Assembly (NCBI RefSeq): GCF_009017415.1
Contig: NC_092407.1
Coordinates: forward strand, 1,674,001-1,738,000
From: Aspergillus flavus
Taxonomy: Eukaryota > Ascomycota > Eurotiomycetes > Eurotiales > Aspergillaceae
Direction: 5' to 3'
Length of the DNA stretch: 64,000 nucleotides
Below the pieces are notes generated by a model. The model was not told where the DNA came from, made no database searches, and saw only the letters and a program-made list of their open reading frames with translations. The position numbers were made by a program, and so were the translations under genes. Shown piece after piece: positions 22,276 through 32,619 of the stretch (position 1 is its first letter; every line of letters begins with the position of its first letter).

Positions 22276-23985
22276 TTACTGCACCAATTGCCAGACTCTA
22301 GCCTTGGTAAATGAGCGCGGCCAGTAGGAGATCTGTAGTAAACTCACCAGCCCGCTCAATGACCAGCTCATAATATGCAGATAGAGATGAATAACATAGA
22401 CTCACGCGTGACGTAGCCACAATGTGATCCTCATCCTTCAGTCCAGCAAGAGCAGCCCTTGAACCGGGAACAACACCCGCAACTATGCGTGTACTGTTGC
22501 TCGACTTGTCAAAGCCAATTTCCAGAATCTCCTACATCGACGAATACAAAGACCAGTCTTTGTTTATTACCGATACATCGTGCAGATCTCGCACCTTACC
22601 TCTCAGCATACTCTGAAAATCCTCCGAGACATCCATATCCTCTCCTAGCAAAGGACGTAAATATTCTAACCAGTCCCTTGCCAGAACCTGTTCCCCGCGA
22701 TGCCAGCGTTTACCCATATCGACAATTATATCGTCCAAAGGACTATTCTGGTCGATTCCAAAACGACCAGTCATCTTCCTGAGACGGCTATCAATCTGCA
22801 AAAGATAGACACAGCCACGCACGTATGGGATCCGCTCTGCATACCAGTCATTGTAGAACTCGTGCTGGGCATCAATTGCATCCATCTCAATTCGTGGGCT
22901 TGTACCGTATTCGAGCAGCACTGCGTTCAGTCTGTTGTGCAGATATTCCAAGCCGCGAAGACCGAAACGATACGGAAGGAATATCGAGTAAAACTCCGCG
23001 ATCCCTAAACATCATCAGCTATCACCTTCCTCACAAACCACAAACACCGAAAACCGGGCTTACCTTCAATATACCATCCATTATCATACCCATCCGCCTC
23101 CGGATTCATAAGGGAGAAGCTATGTATCATTTCATGAGAAAAAAGCGCAACCAAATCCTCATCCGTCTCCTTCCAACCCATCCCGTCATATTCAAGCATA
23201 TAACTCTCCAGACACGAGCCTCCGCCAAACCCTCTAATAACCTTCCGAATAAACACGCGGTACGAAGCATCTTCCCGCTGAAAAAAACCAGCCAATTTCG
23301 GAAACAACAGAAAATTATACTGATTCAGCCGCTGCAAATTCTCTGGCAGCTCTCCAAACCAATAGATTTTCGCACCAAACGAGTCACTAGTACCGGGATA
23401 ACTGTTTACGGGCCCAACCATAAAGATTGAATTTGAAACAACGTCCGGTTTCCCGTCCTTGGCTACCGGTCCAGGGCCCTCGCCGTACGACCACACGGCG
23501 CGCGTTCCTTCCGGGGCCCGTGCGAGATTCCAACTCGACGATATTGTGGTACTCACGCTCGACTGCCGCTCGGGGCAGGAACCATCTCCCGACGGCGCAG
23601 AGGCCGCCTTGATCACGACGCATGTCAACGCGTGGACCCATTGGGGTCGTGATGTCTACTTTTCGGGGGTGGACGGTGAATTGCAGAGTGACATCTCCGG
23701 AGGTATTGCGGTCCACGCGCCATTCTTGGTCTGGAGAGTTGCTTTTTGGGGTAAAGTAGATTTGAAGGGGACCGGCTTCGTCATATGCCTTGATAATGTT
23801 CTCCGTGAATGGATGAGCGGGGACATTTCCGTATTTTGTCTCGAAAATGAAAAGAGGTTCGTCAGCTGCGCAGCTTGGGTTCGAGAGGGTTTGCTGTATG
23901 GACAGGTGATGTGCGCCTTCGGTATCAAAGTGAGGCGTAATCGCTATTTTGAAGGTAAGGATGTCTTTTGCTGATCGATCTCTAT
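22276..23985 (-). pseudogene. M61-type metallopeptidase with PDZ-like tail, decayed
   Basis: Conserved blocks read in order on the minus strand: ITPHFDTEG near the 5' end, RVDMRRDQGG, APEGTRAVW, the zinc motif FSHEMIHSF (HExxH) with NPEADGYDNGWYIEG, then after an intron (23005-23063) IAEFYSIFLPYRFG, a PDZ-like stretch RIVAGVVPGSRAALAGLKDED, and a final SYWPRSFTKARVWQL ending at a stop at 22276. Breaks: the 5' frame is closed by a TAG with no in-frame ATG; one extra base at 23532-23533 changes frame between VE and WNL; an in-frame TAG stands at 22532-22534 just before EILEIGFDKSS. Three separate lesions make a sequencing artefact unlikely as the only cause. The intact family would be glycyl-aminopeptidase-like zinc peptidases. 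Confidence 0.8.
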
Positions 23986-24674
23986 GAGAATAAGTTCGGG
24001 AAACTTGACGATTAAGACGATTGACAGGCGTTGCATGCCTTACATACTTTACATGCTTTATTATGGTTTTATGAGTTTATCCGCTTGTCTCTACAACGCG
24101 GGCGTTGATCTTTCAAAACAACTGGGATTTCATTTATCTCACCAGGGTGGCAAGTAAATATGACATGTACGGCCACCAGTGTTGCGGATCATTCTATGCT
24201 AATAAGGGGTACTGCCTACCGGCCTGATCTTGGGCAAATATCGCATAAACCATGTCAAGTTCAAAGACGGCAGAATCAAACCATCCTACAGAATGCCGAA
24301 CGGGTTTGCACAAAGGGCCAAACAGCAGATTAGAGAGTCTTTACCCGATCTCAATGTCGGCACAAACAAGACTACGTCCCCCAGATTAGCCTGGAGAACC
24401 AAGAGGAATACGTCTCTTTTTAAGCTGCAACTAGGGTTACATAAATCACAGACAATGTCACGGTCATTTACGCATCGGCTCACCCAAATCTGAGCGTTGC
24501 AGGAGCCTTACTTGGCTATCGGCTCTCTTAGTTCAAGCCCACGGTGTTCTTTGCCTATAAGCATATCATCGTTTCCCGTTACTGAACTGACCCTTACTGT
24601 CTACTAGCATCACGAACGACACGCAGCGCTGCCCCCAGCGGCGGAATAGGAACTACAGAAGCACCACCACCACC

Positions 24675-25290
24675 ATGAACAATACAAACGGCCCTCATAG
24701 AGGAAAAGGCCTCCATGTACCGCAAAAGGTCTGGTCACAGTCGGAGAGAAATCCTCGCTTTATGGCAGGTATATCTGTCGAATCCACTGACCGTCCACGT
24801 CGAGAATGCCCACCTCTTCACAGCTCGCCCTTACCGGAAGTAACCCTAAACCTACAGAAATATGCGAGACATCACTAGGGCAATCGCAGCTACAAAGAAA
24901 GGACTGGCAACACAAGACATGAGCCAGTTCTATCTCCCATTCCAATACGACAACCGGACAAAAGAGAGGGTTTCTGGTGTGCCTAGCAAACCAGGATATT
25001 GTGCCTCGAAGAAGCGTCTACAAGATTACCAGAAAGTCAAATCCCCGAATGTTTTCTTCTCCCTTCCTCAACACTGTACTGAGTTCTCGAGGAAGGATCA
25101 CGACGTAGCATGCTCTATGCTAGGTATTGAAAACTCAGATCTGTGCAGGATAAAAGGAATGAGACGATCAGCGTCGCTCAAGTTTTGGCAACCAGCACTT
25201 GTCTGGGCATGGGAGTTCAACCGTCGCCTACAAAGCTGCATCTTAGTAGACTCGGTCGGTCTCGGAAAGACATGGGAAGCAGTTGTTTGA
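24675..25290 (+). pseudogene. SNF2-family ATPase, N-terminal remnant
   Basis: ATG 24675 opens a frame that runs to LPEVTLNLQKYAR, then shifts by one base near 24860 into a second frame beginning DITRAIAATKKGLATQD. That frame continues to SASLKFWQPALVWAWEFNRR and ILVDSVGLGKTWEAV, the Q-motif region and Walker A (DxxGLGKT) of SNF2 ATPases. It stops at 25290 right after Walker A. The rest of the ATPase (DEAH box and beyond) is missing in the following 2 kb. It is an N-terminal relic of the same protein group as the C-terminal relic at 1947-2419, on the same strand but in the wrong order to be one interrupted gene. Confidence 0.7.
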
Positions 25291-27477
25291 TGGTTAGTTG
25301 ACTATGAACAGCAAGGGTTCATTTGATATTCCAGTGCATAGATATAGGTCACTTAATGGAACCTCGAGCTATCACTAAACTATCTTAGGGTATACAAGCA
25401 CTACAGGAGGCAACGCCAAATACATGGCCGAGTCAGTTATGTCAAGTCACCCTACATCGAGGATCACGGGAATCAACAGACCAGAGCAGCTTCGCCAATA
25501 CTTAGATTCTAAGGCAGAGGAATGACCATAGATTTCATTCAGCACACTGGTGCGATTACTTTAACTAATTTAACAGTCAAGACTGCAAGTTCGGGCACTG
25601 GGATGTAGTGTCTCGCGGTCATTGGTATGGCAAGAAGGGAAATAAAAAGGATTATTCCCATGGCTCGGTGTAGCTAATTACTAGAGCACAAGGTAAGGAC
25701 TATGGAGACATATTATGAACCACCCTCCAGACTTTGTGATCTACAAGACGTAAAACTTTCCCGAAATCGAGAATCCCAATATTTCGTGAACGAGATACTC
25801 CCACCGCGCACGACTTCTACATAACAGAAGCTTGTTCAACTGTACCATCTTGCACCTGCAGACCATAAGAGGAAGAGGAGTGACGAGTCCGACCATAATG
25901 ATCAAAAGAAGCTCGCCACTAACACAGACAATCACGGAATCGTCGAGGATGCCCAGAATACCCATTACATTGAGAATGCGCAGGACGCACATCATATTTG
26001 CACTCTCACTAACCCTTCGATCCTGGTTATAAACGTTCAGACCGACATCTATACCAGCACGAAATGAGTGTTTGGATTCAACGCTATGGGAAATGATGTG
26101 ATAACCCGATTTGCGCCATTACTACAATTAAATCCACAGACGTTATCAGCTACTAAGGTAACCAACCACAGCTAGTTTAACGTACTTATACCGATAAATT
26201 AAACTTATGGCTGTACATCTCCTTTTTATTTAATCGAACCAGCGCTCCTCCTCATATCACGAATCATCATTCAACGCTGGTAATCTTTCGCCATCTTCAA
26301 CATGTACTGAAGCAGGCCAAGGATATATCTCCACTTCCCAAGTCTATCGGCAGGTGTGTTGCTACTTGTTCCTTAAATAGACCTCCTTGTTAAGAAGCTC
26401 TTCAAAGAATAGGGGAACTGATGGACTACCATCGTTTCGTCCCACTACGAGATGTTGACCTCTCCTGTAGCTGATCGGTTTCTGAAATCACTTATCAATA
26501 TCCTTCATGGGTACCAGATCTAGCTCTCGCTAGTAGCTGTAACAAGAAGTTGCTCATACTGTATCGCAACTGGCATGTATATAGGATTGGAGAGTTATTT
26601 TAGATGCCATTCTCCTAGTTCAAGTGCCTTCCTGCAGTGTACAGTACTTTTGCTACGCTACGGGTGGACGGCACTTTTGACGGTGCAGAAATGAGGATCC
26701 ATTTATATTACTTCTGGCCTATTTTCCCCCGTCAGCTTAAGTAGATAGAGATTAATCGGGTCCATATCATTGGGTAACATGTAAGCAGTAGGCTAGTTTA
26801 GTGGAAGATAAGAGGCACGCGACCCCGGCTACAGGATTTTATCCCTGAGAGGATATGCAGGAGAGTTCTGCATAGTGAGAGGGCAGGTGAAAGGCCTCGG
26901 CCCGATCAATTATCCTCTCGGATTTGGCCTGGATAGGACTAGCAGCTGAATGAGGTGCTGAGGGGGAAAAAAGAACGAGTAGAAAGGAGGATGTTAGGGC
27001 AGTGCAACCATGCGGCATTTGTTTGGCACCAAAAGTCACGGGCAACACAACAACTGCTTCTACGACCTCAGCCAAACCCCTCTTTTCTGTTTTCCCTCTT
27101 CTCTTTTCTTTTACTCTCATTAAAATCCCAGATGGTGTTAAATTCATCATTCATTATCTCATTCTCATCATGATACAGCTGTTATCCAGGGTTAAGCCAT
27201 AGGCAAACCTGGTGCTTTTTACAACGGTTATCGAATCAGAGCAGTGTAAAACTGGCGTCCCTTCTCAAGTCCAGTCATCCATCTCGATCTTTTTTGGAAC
27301 GAGAGAACCCTACCTTCGGTTCATCCCCACGCTCAACGGACGATCGATCGTCTTGCGTCGGCTGGTGCCCACGCGCAGCATGTGGACGAGGTAGGGGTCT
27401 GGGCGACTATCCAAGGTAGTCAGTGGCCCTTTTTTTTCCGCGGGCTCCCCATCTTCTCCCTTTTCATTTGAACCTTT
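25291..27477. other. Gene-poor spacer of 2.2 kb
   Basis: No supported gene. Short frames on both strands carry no recognisable domain. The stretch separates the relic-rich left part from the compact core block that begins with the aminotransferase gene. Confidence 0.45.
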
Positions 27478-29000
27478 TTAGTTCTCAACGCCGATCTTGA
27501 CCTTCTTCTCTGGGGGAGGGATCACTTTGTCCTCGGCGGCACCCTTCAGGGTGGGAAGCTCCGATACGGCCTCCGCGATGATCTCTAGGGACTTCTTGAT
27601 CTCATCATCGGTGATCACGAGCGGTGGAGCGAGACGAATGATATTCTCGTGGGTTGGCTTGGCCTGGGGGACGAGATTAGCACCATTTACATGAATAGCT
27701 TGGACATTTAAAGTACTTACCAACAGACCCTTCTCCTTCATCAACATACAGAGGTCCCATGCAGAGTGTCCATTGGTCTTCGACTCGTCAATGACAATGG
27801 CATTGAGCAGACCCTTGCCACGGACGGTCTGAATCATCGGGCTGTTGATGGCCTTCAGGCCATCGCGGAAGACGTGGCCGAGCTTCTCGGCCCGTTCGAC
27901 CATCTGCTCCTCCTGGACAACTTCCAAAGCCCGGATGGCCACCGCACAACCCAAGGGGTTACCGCCATAAGTCGATCCGTGAGTACCAGGTTCGATGGTG
28001 AGCATAACATCCTTACGGCCCAAAACACACGAGACGGGATACATTCCACCCGAAATGGCCTTGCCCAGCAGCACCAGATCGGGCTTGATGCCGCTCCACT
28101 CGTGGCAGAGAAGCTTACCAGTGCGGGCAATACCCGTCTGGATCTCATCGCAGATCAGGAGAGCATTGTACTTATCGCACAGGGCTCTCGCCTCCTGCAG
28201 GTAGTCCTCATCTGGGACGACGATGCCGGCCTCACCCTGGATGGGCTCAACCAGGAAGGCCGCCAGGTTGGGGCCTGCCTTCTCAAAGGCCTCCCGCAGA
28301 GCGGCCTTGTCGTTGTATGCGATGGGCTTATCAGTGCCGGGGATGTTGCAACCGATGCCGGGGAGGTAAGGACCATAGTTGTCACGCGACTCGGGGTCAG
28401 ATGACAGGGAGATGGCGGCAAACTAGACGGGAAACGGATGGATTAGCTGACTGAATATCTCATAAATAGTTTCCTCGGCGAAGCACTTACTGTACGACCG
28501 TGGAAGTTGTTCTCCGCACTCAAGACGACCGCCTGGTTCTCCGGAATACCCTTAACCTTGTATCCCCACTTACGAGCGATCTTAATACCGGTCTCGACAG
28601 CCTCGGCGCCCGTGTTCATGGGCAGAACCATATCGAAGCCGAAGTATTGAGTGACAAATTGGGCGAAACGTGGGAAGACATCGTTATAAAAAGCACGAGA
28701 GCTCAGAGTGACCCGCGACGCCTGCTCAACGAGAGCAGCCACCAGCTTAGGGTGGCAGTGGCCTTGGTTGACCGCAGAGTATGCGGACAGGAAGTCAAGG
28801 TAGTGACGACCCTCGGGGTCCCAGACCGAGGTGCCCTGAGCCCGAGCGAAGACGACGGGGAGAGGATGATAGTTGTGAGCGGCAAAATCACTCTCAGCTT
28901 GAATCGCCTCTTGGGTGGAGGCGGCGTGGTAGGCACTAGTGCCGTTGTTTACACTGTGACCATTGGTCTTGGATGTGCCGTCTGTGCCGTTGACCGCCAT
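27478..29000 (-). CDS. otaA: Ornithine aminotransferase (L-ornithine:2-oxoacid)
   Basis: Exons (minus) 29000-28491, 28422-27721 and 27663-27478 give 465 residues; both introns fall between codons. It is a class-III PLP aminotransferase. The N-terminal part reads [21 protein letters not shown] and [14 protein letters not shown]; the catalytic region has [29 protein letters not shown] (PLP-binding Asp) and [14 protein letters not shown] with the Schiff-base Lys; TYGGNPLGC follows. It converts ornithine to glutamate-5-semialdehyde in arginine catabolism, the Car2/OtaA reaction, usually cytosolic in fungi. There is no mitochondrial presequence; the N-terminus is Asn/Thr/Ser-rich. It is head-to-head with Gpi10 over a 608-bp promoter holding three 31-bp repeats. 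Confidence 0.95.
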
Positions 29001-29265
29001 GTTAGGCAAGAAAAGAATCTATTCAGGGAGAAATGACGGTGGGATATAGTGGTTATGGTGGGACAAAGGAGGGGATGTTGATTACGGTCAGACCTGATAT
29101 GAGAGCGGGAGAGGGAAACCAAGGGCTCGAGAGCGAGGAAGAGCGAGTTTAAATAGAGAACAAAGAATTCACGAGAATGAGATAGATGGTGGGCATGAGC
29201 CAAGCGAGCCAGAGAATTCACCGAGATATCAAGTAAAAAAAATGCATAGCGGAAAGGCGACTATA

Positions 29266-29358
29266 CCTCTAAGTGCAGGTGCAGCCAGGCGTGATTCCCC
29301 TAAGTGCAGGTGTATCAGAGTCTCATACCCCTATGCGCAGGTTTAGCCGCGACCTCCA
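29266..29358. repeat. Three 31-bp tandem units in the divergent promoter
   Basis: The core CCTCTAAGTGCAGGT starts at 29266; the variant CCCCTAAGTGCAGGT starts at 29297 and CCCCTATGCGCAGGT at 29328. Spacing is exactly 31 bp, about three DNA turns. Only the first 15 bases of each unit are conserved, which suggests repeated factor sites more than a neutral minisatellite. They lie 266-358 bp before the aminotransferase ATG. Confidence 0.75.
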
Positions 29359-29608
29359 TAGCCTATGATGCAAACCGTCCCATGGCTCTCGCGCGATCCA
29401 CTCTTGCCTTCGCTCTCCCACTCACAATTCGTTCATTACCACTTGGAAGGACTCGCCCTTCTTCCGCCTTTCCATTTCCGGTTAAGCCCCGTTAGACTCT
29501 CGCTCTCTCCAGTTTTCGGATCTAAGTTTACGTTACTCTGTCCATATCCTTATCTCCTTACTAGTAGCCTTATCTGGTTCCTGGTAAGGGGTGCCCACTA
29601 CTGCAACC

Positions 29609-32114
29609 ATGTCAACTTCCTCACGACGACGGAGATCGCCTTTAGAACTCTCCTCGTCGCGGTCGTCTTCCTCTTCCTCATCATCTTATGCGTCGTGGGC
29701 ATCAACAACCTCTCCATCAACATCAACGTCAACACCACCTTCACTATCACGCACAACGACTGTGTCCACCTCTCACGTCTTCCTCTTCCTCCTCGCCTTC
29801 CGTCTCCTCAATGCCTTGTCCCTTCGCACCTTTTTTCAACCCGATGAGTTCTTTCAATCGCTTGAACCGGCGTGGCAGACTGCGTTCGGCGAAACCCACG
29901 GGGCGTGGATAACATGGGTCAGTGGAACGATCTGCGCATCGACACATATCTCCGCGGAATGAAACTAACTGGTGCCAACGGTCTCGTCCTGTAGGAATGG
30001 CGACACCATCTGCGGTCTTCCATCCATCCTCTGCTATTTGCTACAGTTTATTCTATCGCCGACCTTGCCGCGCGCGCTCTTCGTCTCTCCCCCGCATTCC
30101 GTGCTGATCTCCTCATTGTCGCCCCGAAATCTGCGCAGGCCATTCTCTCCGCCATTGGAGATCTGTATACCTGGAAACTAGCCCGTTACGTGTACGGACG
30201 TCGCAGTCATGAAGCCTGGGCTGCTGTATGTTAGGATCCGCCCGCTGAGAGTATCCGGGGACTGATCTCGATCATAGCTTGCCTTGACCGTCCTCAGCCC
30301 CTGGCAATGGTTCTGTTCCACCCGGACATTATCCAATTGCCTCGAAACCACAATTACAATTGTCGCGCTGAATCTATGGCCCTGGGAATGGTCGTCGGAA
30401 TCCACGCCAACAGTTCAACCGAGGAGGAACACGCGCTCCACTACTAGAGATACGGGGCTAGATAACACCGGTGATGGAGCTGTCGTTGTCAGGTACGTTT
30501 GATTCATTAAAAATAGTACGAGCAGTCTTGCTGAAAAATACCTGTAAGGCTGCGCAAGTGTCTCACTCTTGCTGCATTGGCGTGTATCCTGCGACCAACA
30601 AACATCCTGATCTGGATGGGCTTAGCTGGTGTCGCATGGTTTCGGAGCGCTTGGCGGGAGCGGACGATCCTCTGTCGCGAAGTTCTGCTTTGTGGGTAAG
30701 TTAATCGGCGTGGTTTTTTGAGTCTAGTCGCTCATCACTATCCAGGGTTTCTGTCCTCACCGGATCGGTCGTTCTAGATCGCCTTTACTACGGACTTTGG
30801 ACGTTTCCGCCACTAAAATTCCTGTACTTTAACATAGCCCAGTCTCTAGCAGTCTACTATGGGAGGAATGACTGGCACTATTATGCGACCCAAGGCTATC
30901 CCCTTCTGCTTACGACCGCACTGCCTTTTACCCTGGTCGGCCTATATCGTACACTGTCCCAGTCCCAGTCAACCATAAACACTCGGCACGTGTCGGTGCA
31001 AACTCAGTTGGCAGCTATTTGTCTATTAATGCCGCTGGTGCTGTCGCTCATTTCCCATAAGGAAGTGCGGTTTATTTACCCATTGCTGCCCTCCCTGCAT
31101 GTCTTGACGGCCCCGCCCCTAGTGGATTTCTTTCTCCCGGCTGTCTCTCGTTCTAACGGGGCATATATGCCCAGACGGCTGTCTCTTGTCTTTTTGTTGC
31201 TGGTCAACATCACCGTTGCGATCTACACATCTGTATACCACGCATCTGGGACCCTCAACGTTCTCTCGTACCTCCGCGACCAGCAGCAAGCTCACACCAC
31301 TGTTGACAAATCGGCATACTCGCCCGGTTCTTCGCAGCGGATCACGGCCGGGTTCCTCATGCCCTGCCACAGCACCCCATGGCGCTCCCACCTGGTCGAT
31401 CCGAACATCCATGCCTGGGCGCTCTCCTGTGAACCACCCGTGGACTTGACCGAGCCCCAGAAGGCCGTCTACGTCGATGAAGCCGACCAGTTTTACAACG
31501 ACCCCAGCCAATTCCTGCGCGAGAACATGGTTGGCGGACTGCGCCATCTACCTCGGAAGCCCAGCTATCTGGCTTCCTCCAAATCTCTGGAAGCCAGCCC
31601 GCAGGCCTACCAGCAAGCCACCCCGCACGAATGGCCCGACTATCTCATCTTTTTCGCCCAGTTAGAACCCACCCTTCACAGCTTTCTCCGCAGCAGCTCC
31701 TACGGCGAATGTTGGCGCACCTGGAACACCGCCTGGCACGACGACTCCCGTCGCCGAGGCGACATCATCGTCTGGTGCCTCGACCCAACGGAACAAGCCG
31801 CCTGGCGATCAGCAACGCGGAAACGCACCCTAGAGCACCGCGACCGTCAATTCGATCGGATCGTGGAAACATTACGGAAGAACGCGCCCGGTCAGCGGAA
31901 ATCCTCCCCTTGGACTCGATGGACATCCTCTCTGTCCGGGCGATCGGCCTCCTCAACCTGGTCCTGGTCCTGGCCCTGGGAACGACGCAGACGGTCCTGG
32001 TTCGGAATCCAGTTACCAGTCTGGAAGAAGTCCTCATGGACCCTTCCCACATGGACCTGGCCAAAATCTTCCAAGAGGAAAACTAGAGCCGTTGATCGGG
32101 ATCTCTGGTCTTAA
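29609..32114 (+). CDS. gpi10: GPI mannosyltransferase III (Gpi10/PIG-B type)
   Basis: Exons 29609-29917, 29995-30225, 30278-30492, 30549-30695 and 30746-32114 give 756 residues; all phases close. A low-complexity Ser/Thr N-terminus (about 55 residues) precedes the GT22 hallmark [18 protein letters not shown] in the first lumenal loop. Further family blocks are [47 protein letters not shown]-like [28 protein letters not shown] and [13 protein letters not shown], with many membrane helices. It adds the third mannose to the GPI anchor core in the ER. The last 70 or so residues are Trp/Ser/Arg-rich; an overlapping frame ends at 32086, but the model above needs no extra intron. Confidence 0.92.
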
Positions 32115-32619
32115 TCTTACCTTCTCATCTACGTTTCTTTGATTCACTTCCTTGAATATATTCTATTTTGTATCAAAGTTTAGATAGATACCTCACTCGA
32201 TCTTAGTCTATAATCCAATTTCATTGGTCCAAGTCTATACACATAACCAGTCCAACTCCATATGTAGATTGCCAAAGTGACTAGAAAGAAGCTATATATA
32301 TATACCTATCTATCGAGCCTTCATAAGACCGAAAACCCCAACGATAGTCAAGCCTCAACTTCCCATCCGATCTCCTTCAACGCCTGAGATGCACATCAAA
32401 TGTACTAATACAATCAAATACGCCAAAGAAACAGAACAATATATAGATCCATGTTCAAGCGGTCTGTGAATACAACAACAGGCAGACCGGAATATGTACC
32501 GAAAGTTTTCCATATACATACATATCTACACATAACAGTAGGTGTGGAGATATGCATGAATATTGATATGTAATGGCAGATATGTAGATATGAAGGTATG
32601 AATGTATATACTTATCAAA
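32115..32619. other. Intergenic between convergent 3' ends
   Basis: AT-rich with TA-repeat stretches (TATATATATA near 32294). It holds the 3' ends of the Gpi10 and ArfGAP genes. No coding frame is supported. Confidence 0.5.

Noticed and set aside
31631..32086. Alternative C-terminus of Gpi10 in a second frame
   Set aside because: The main frame continues to 32114 without any need for splicing, and I see no donor/acceptor pair that would switch frames.
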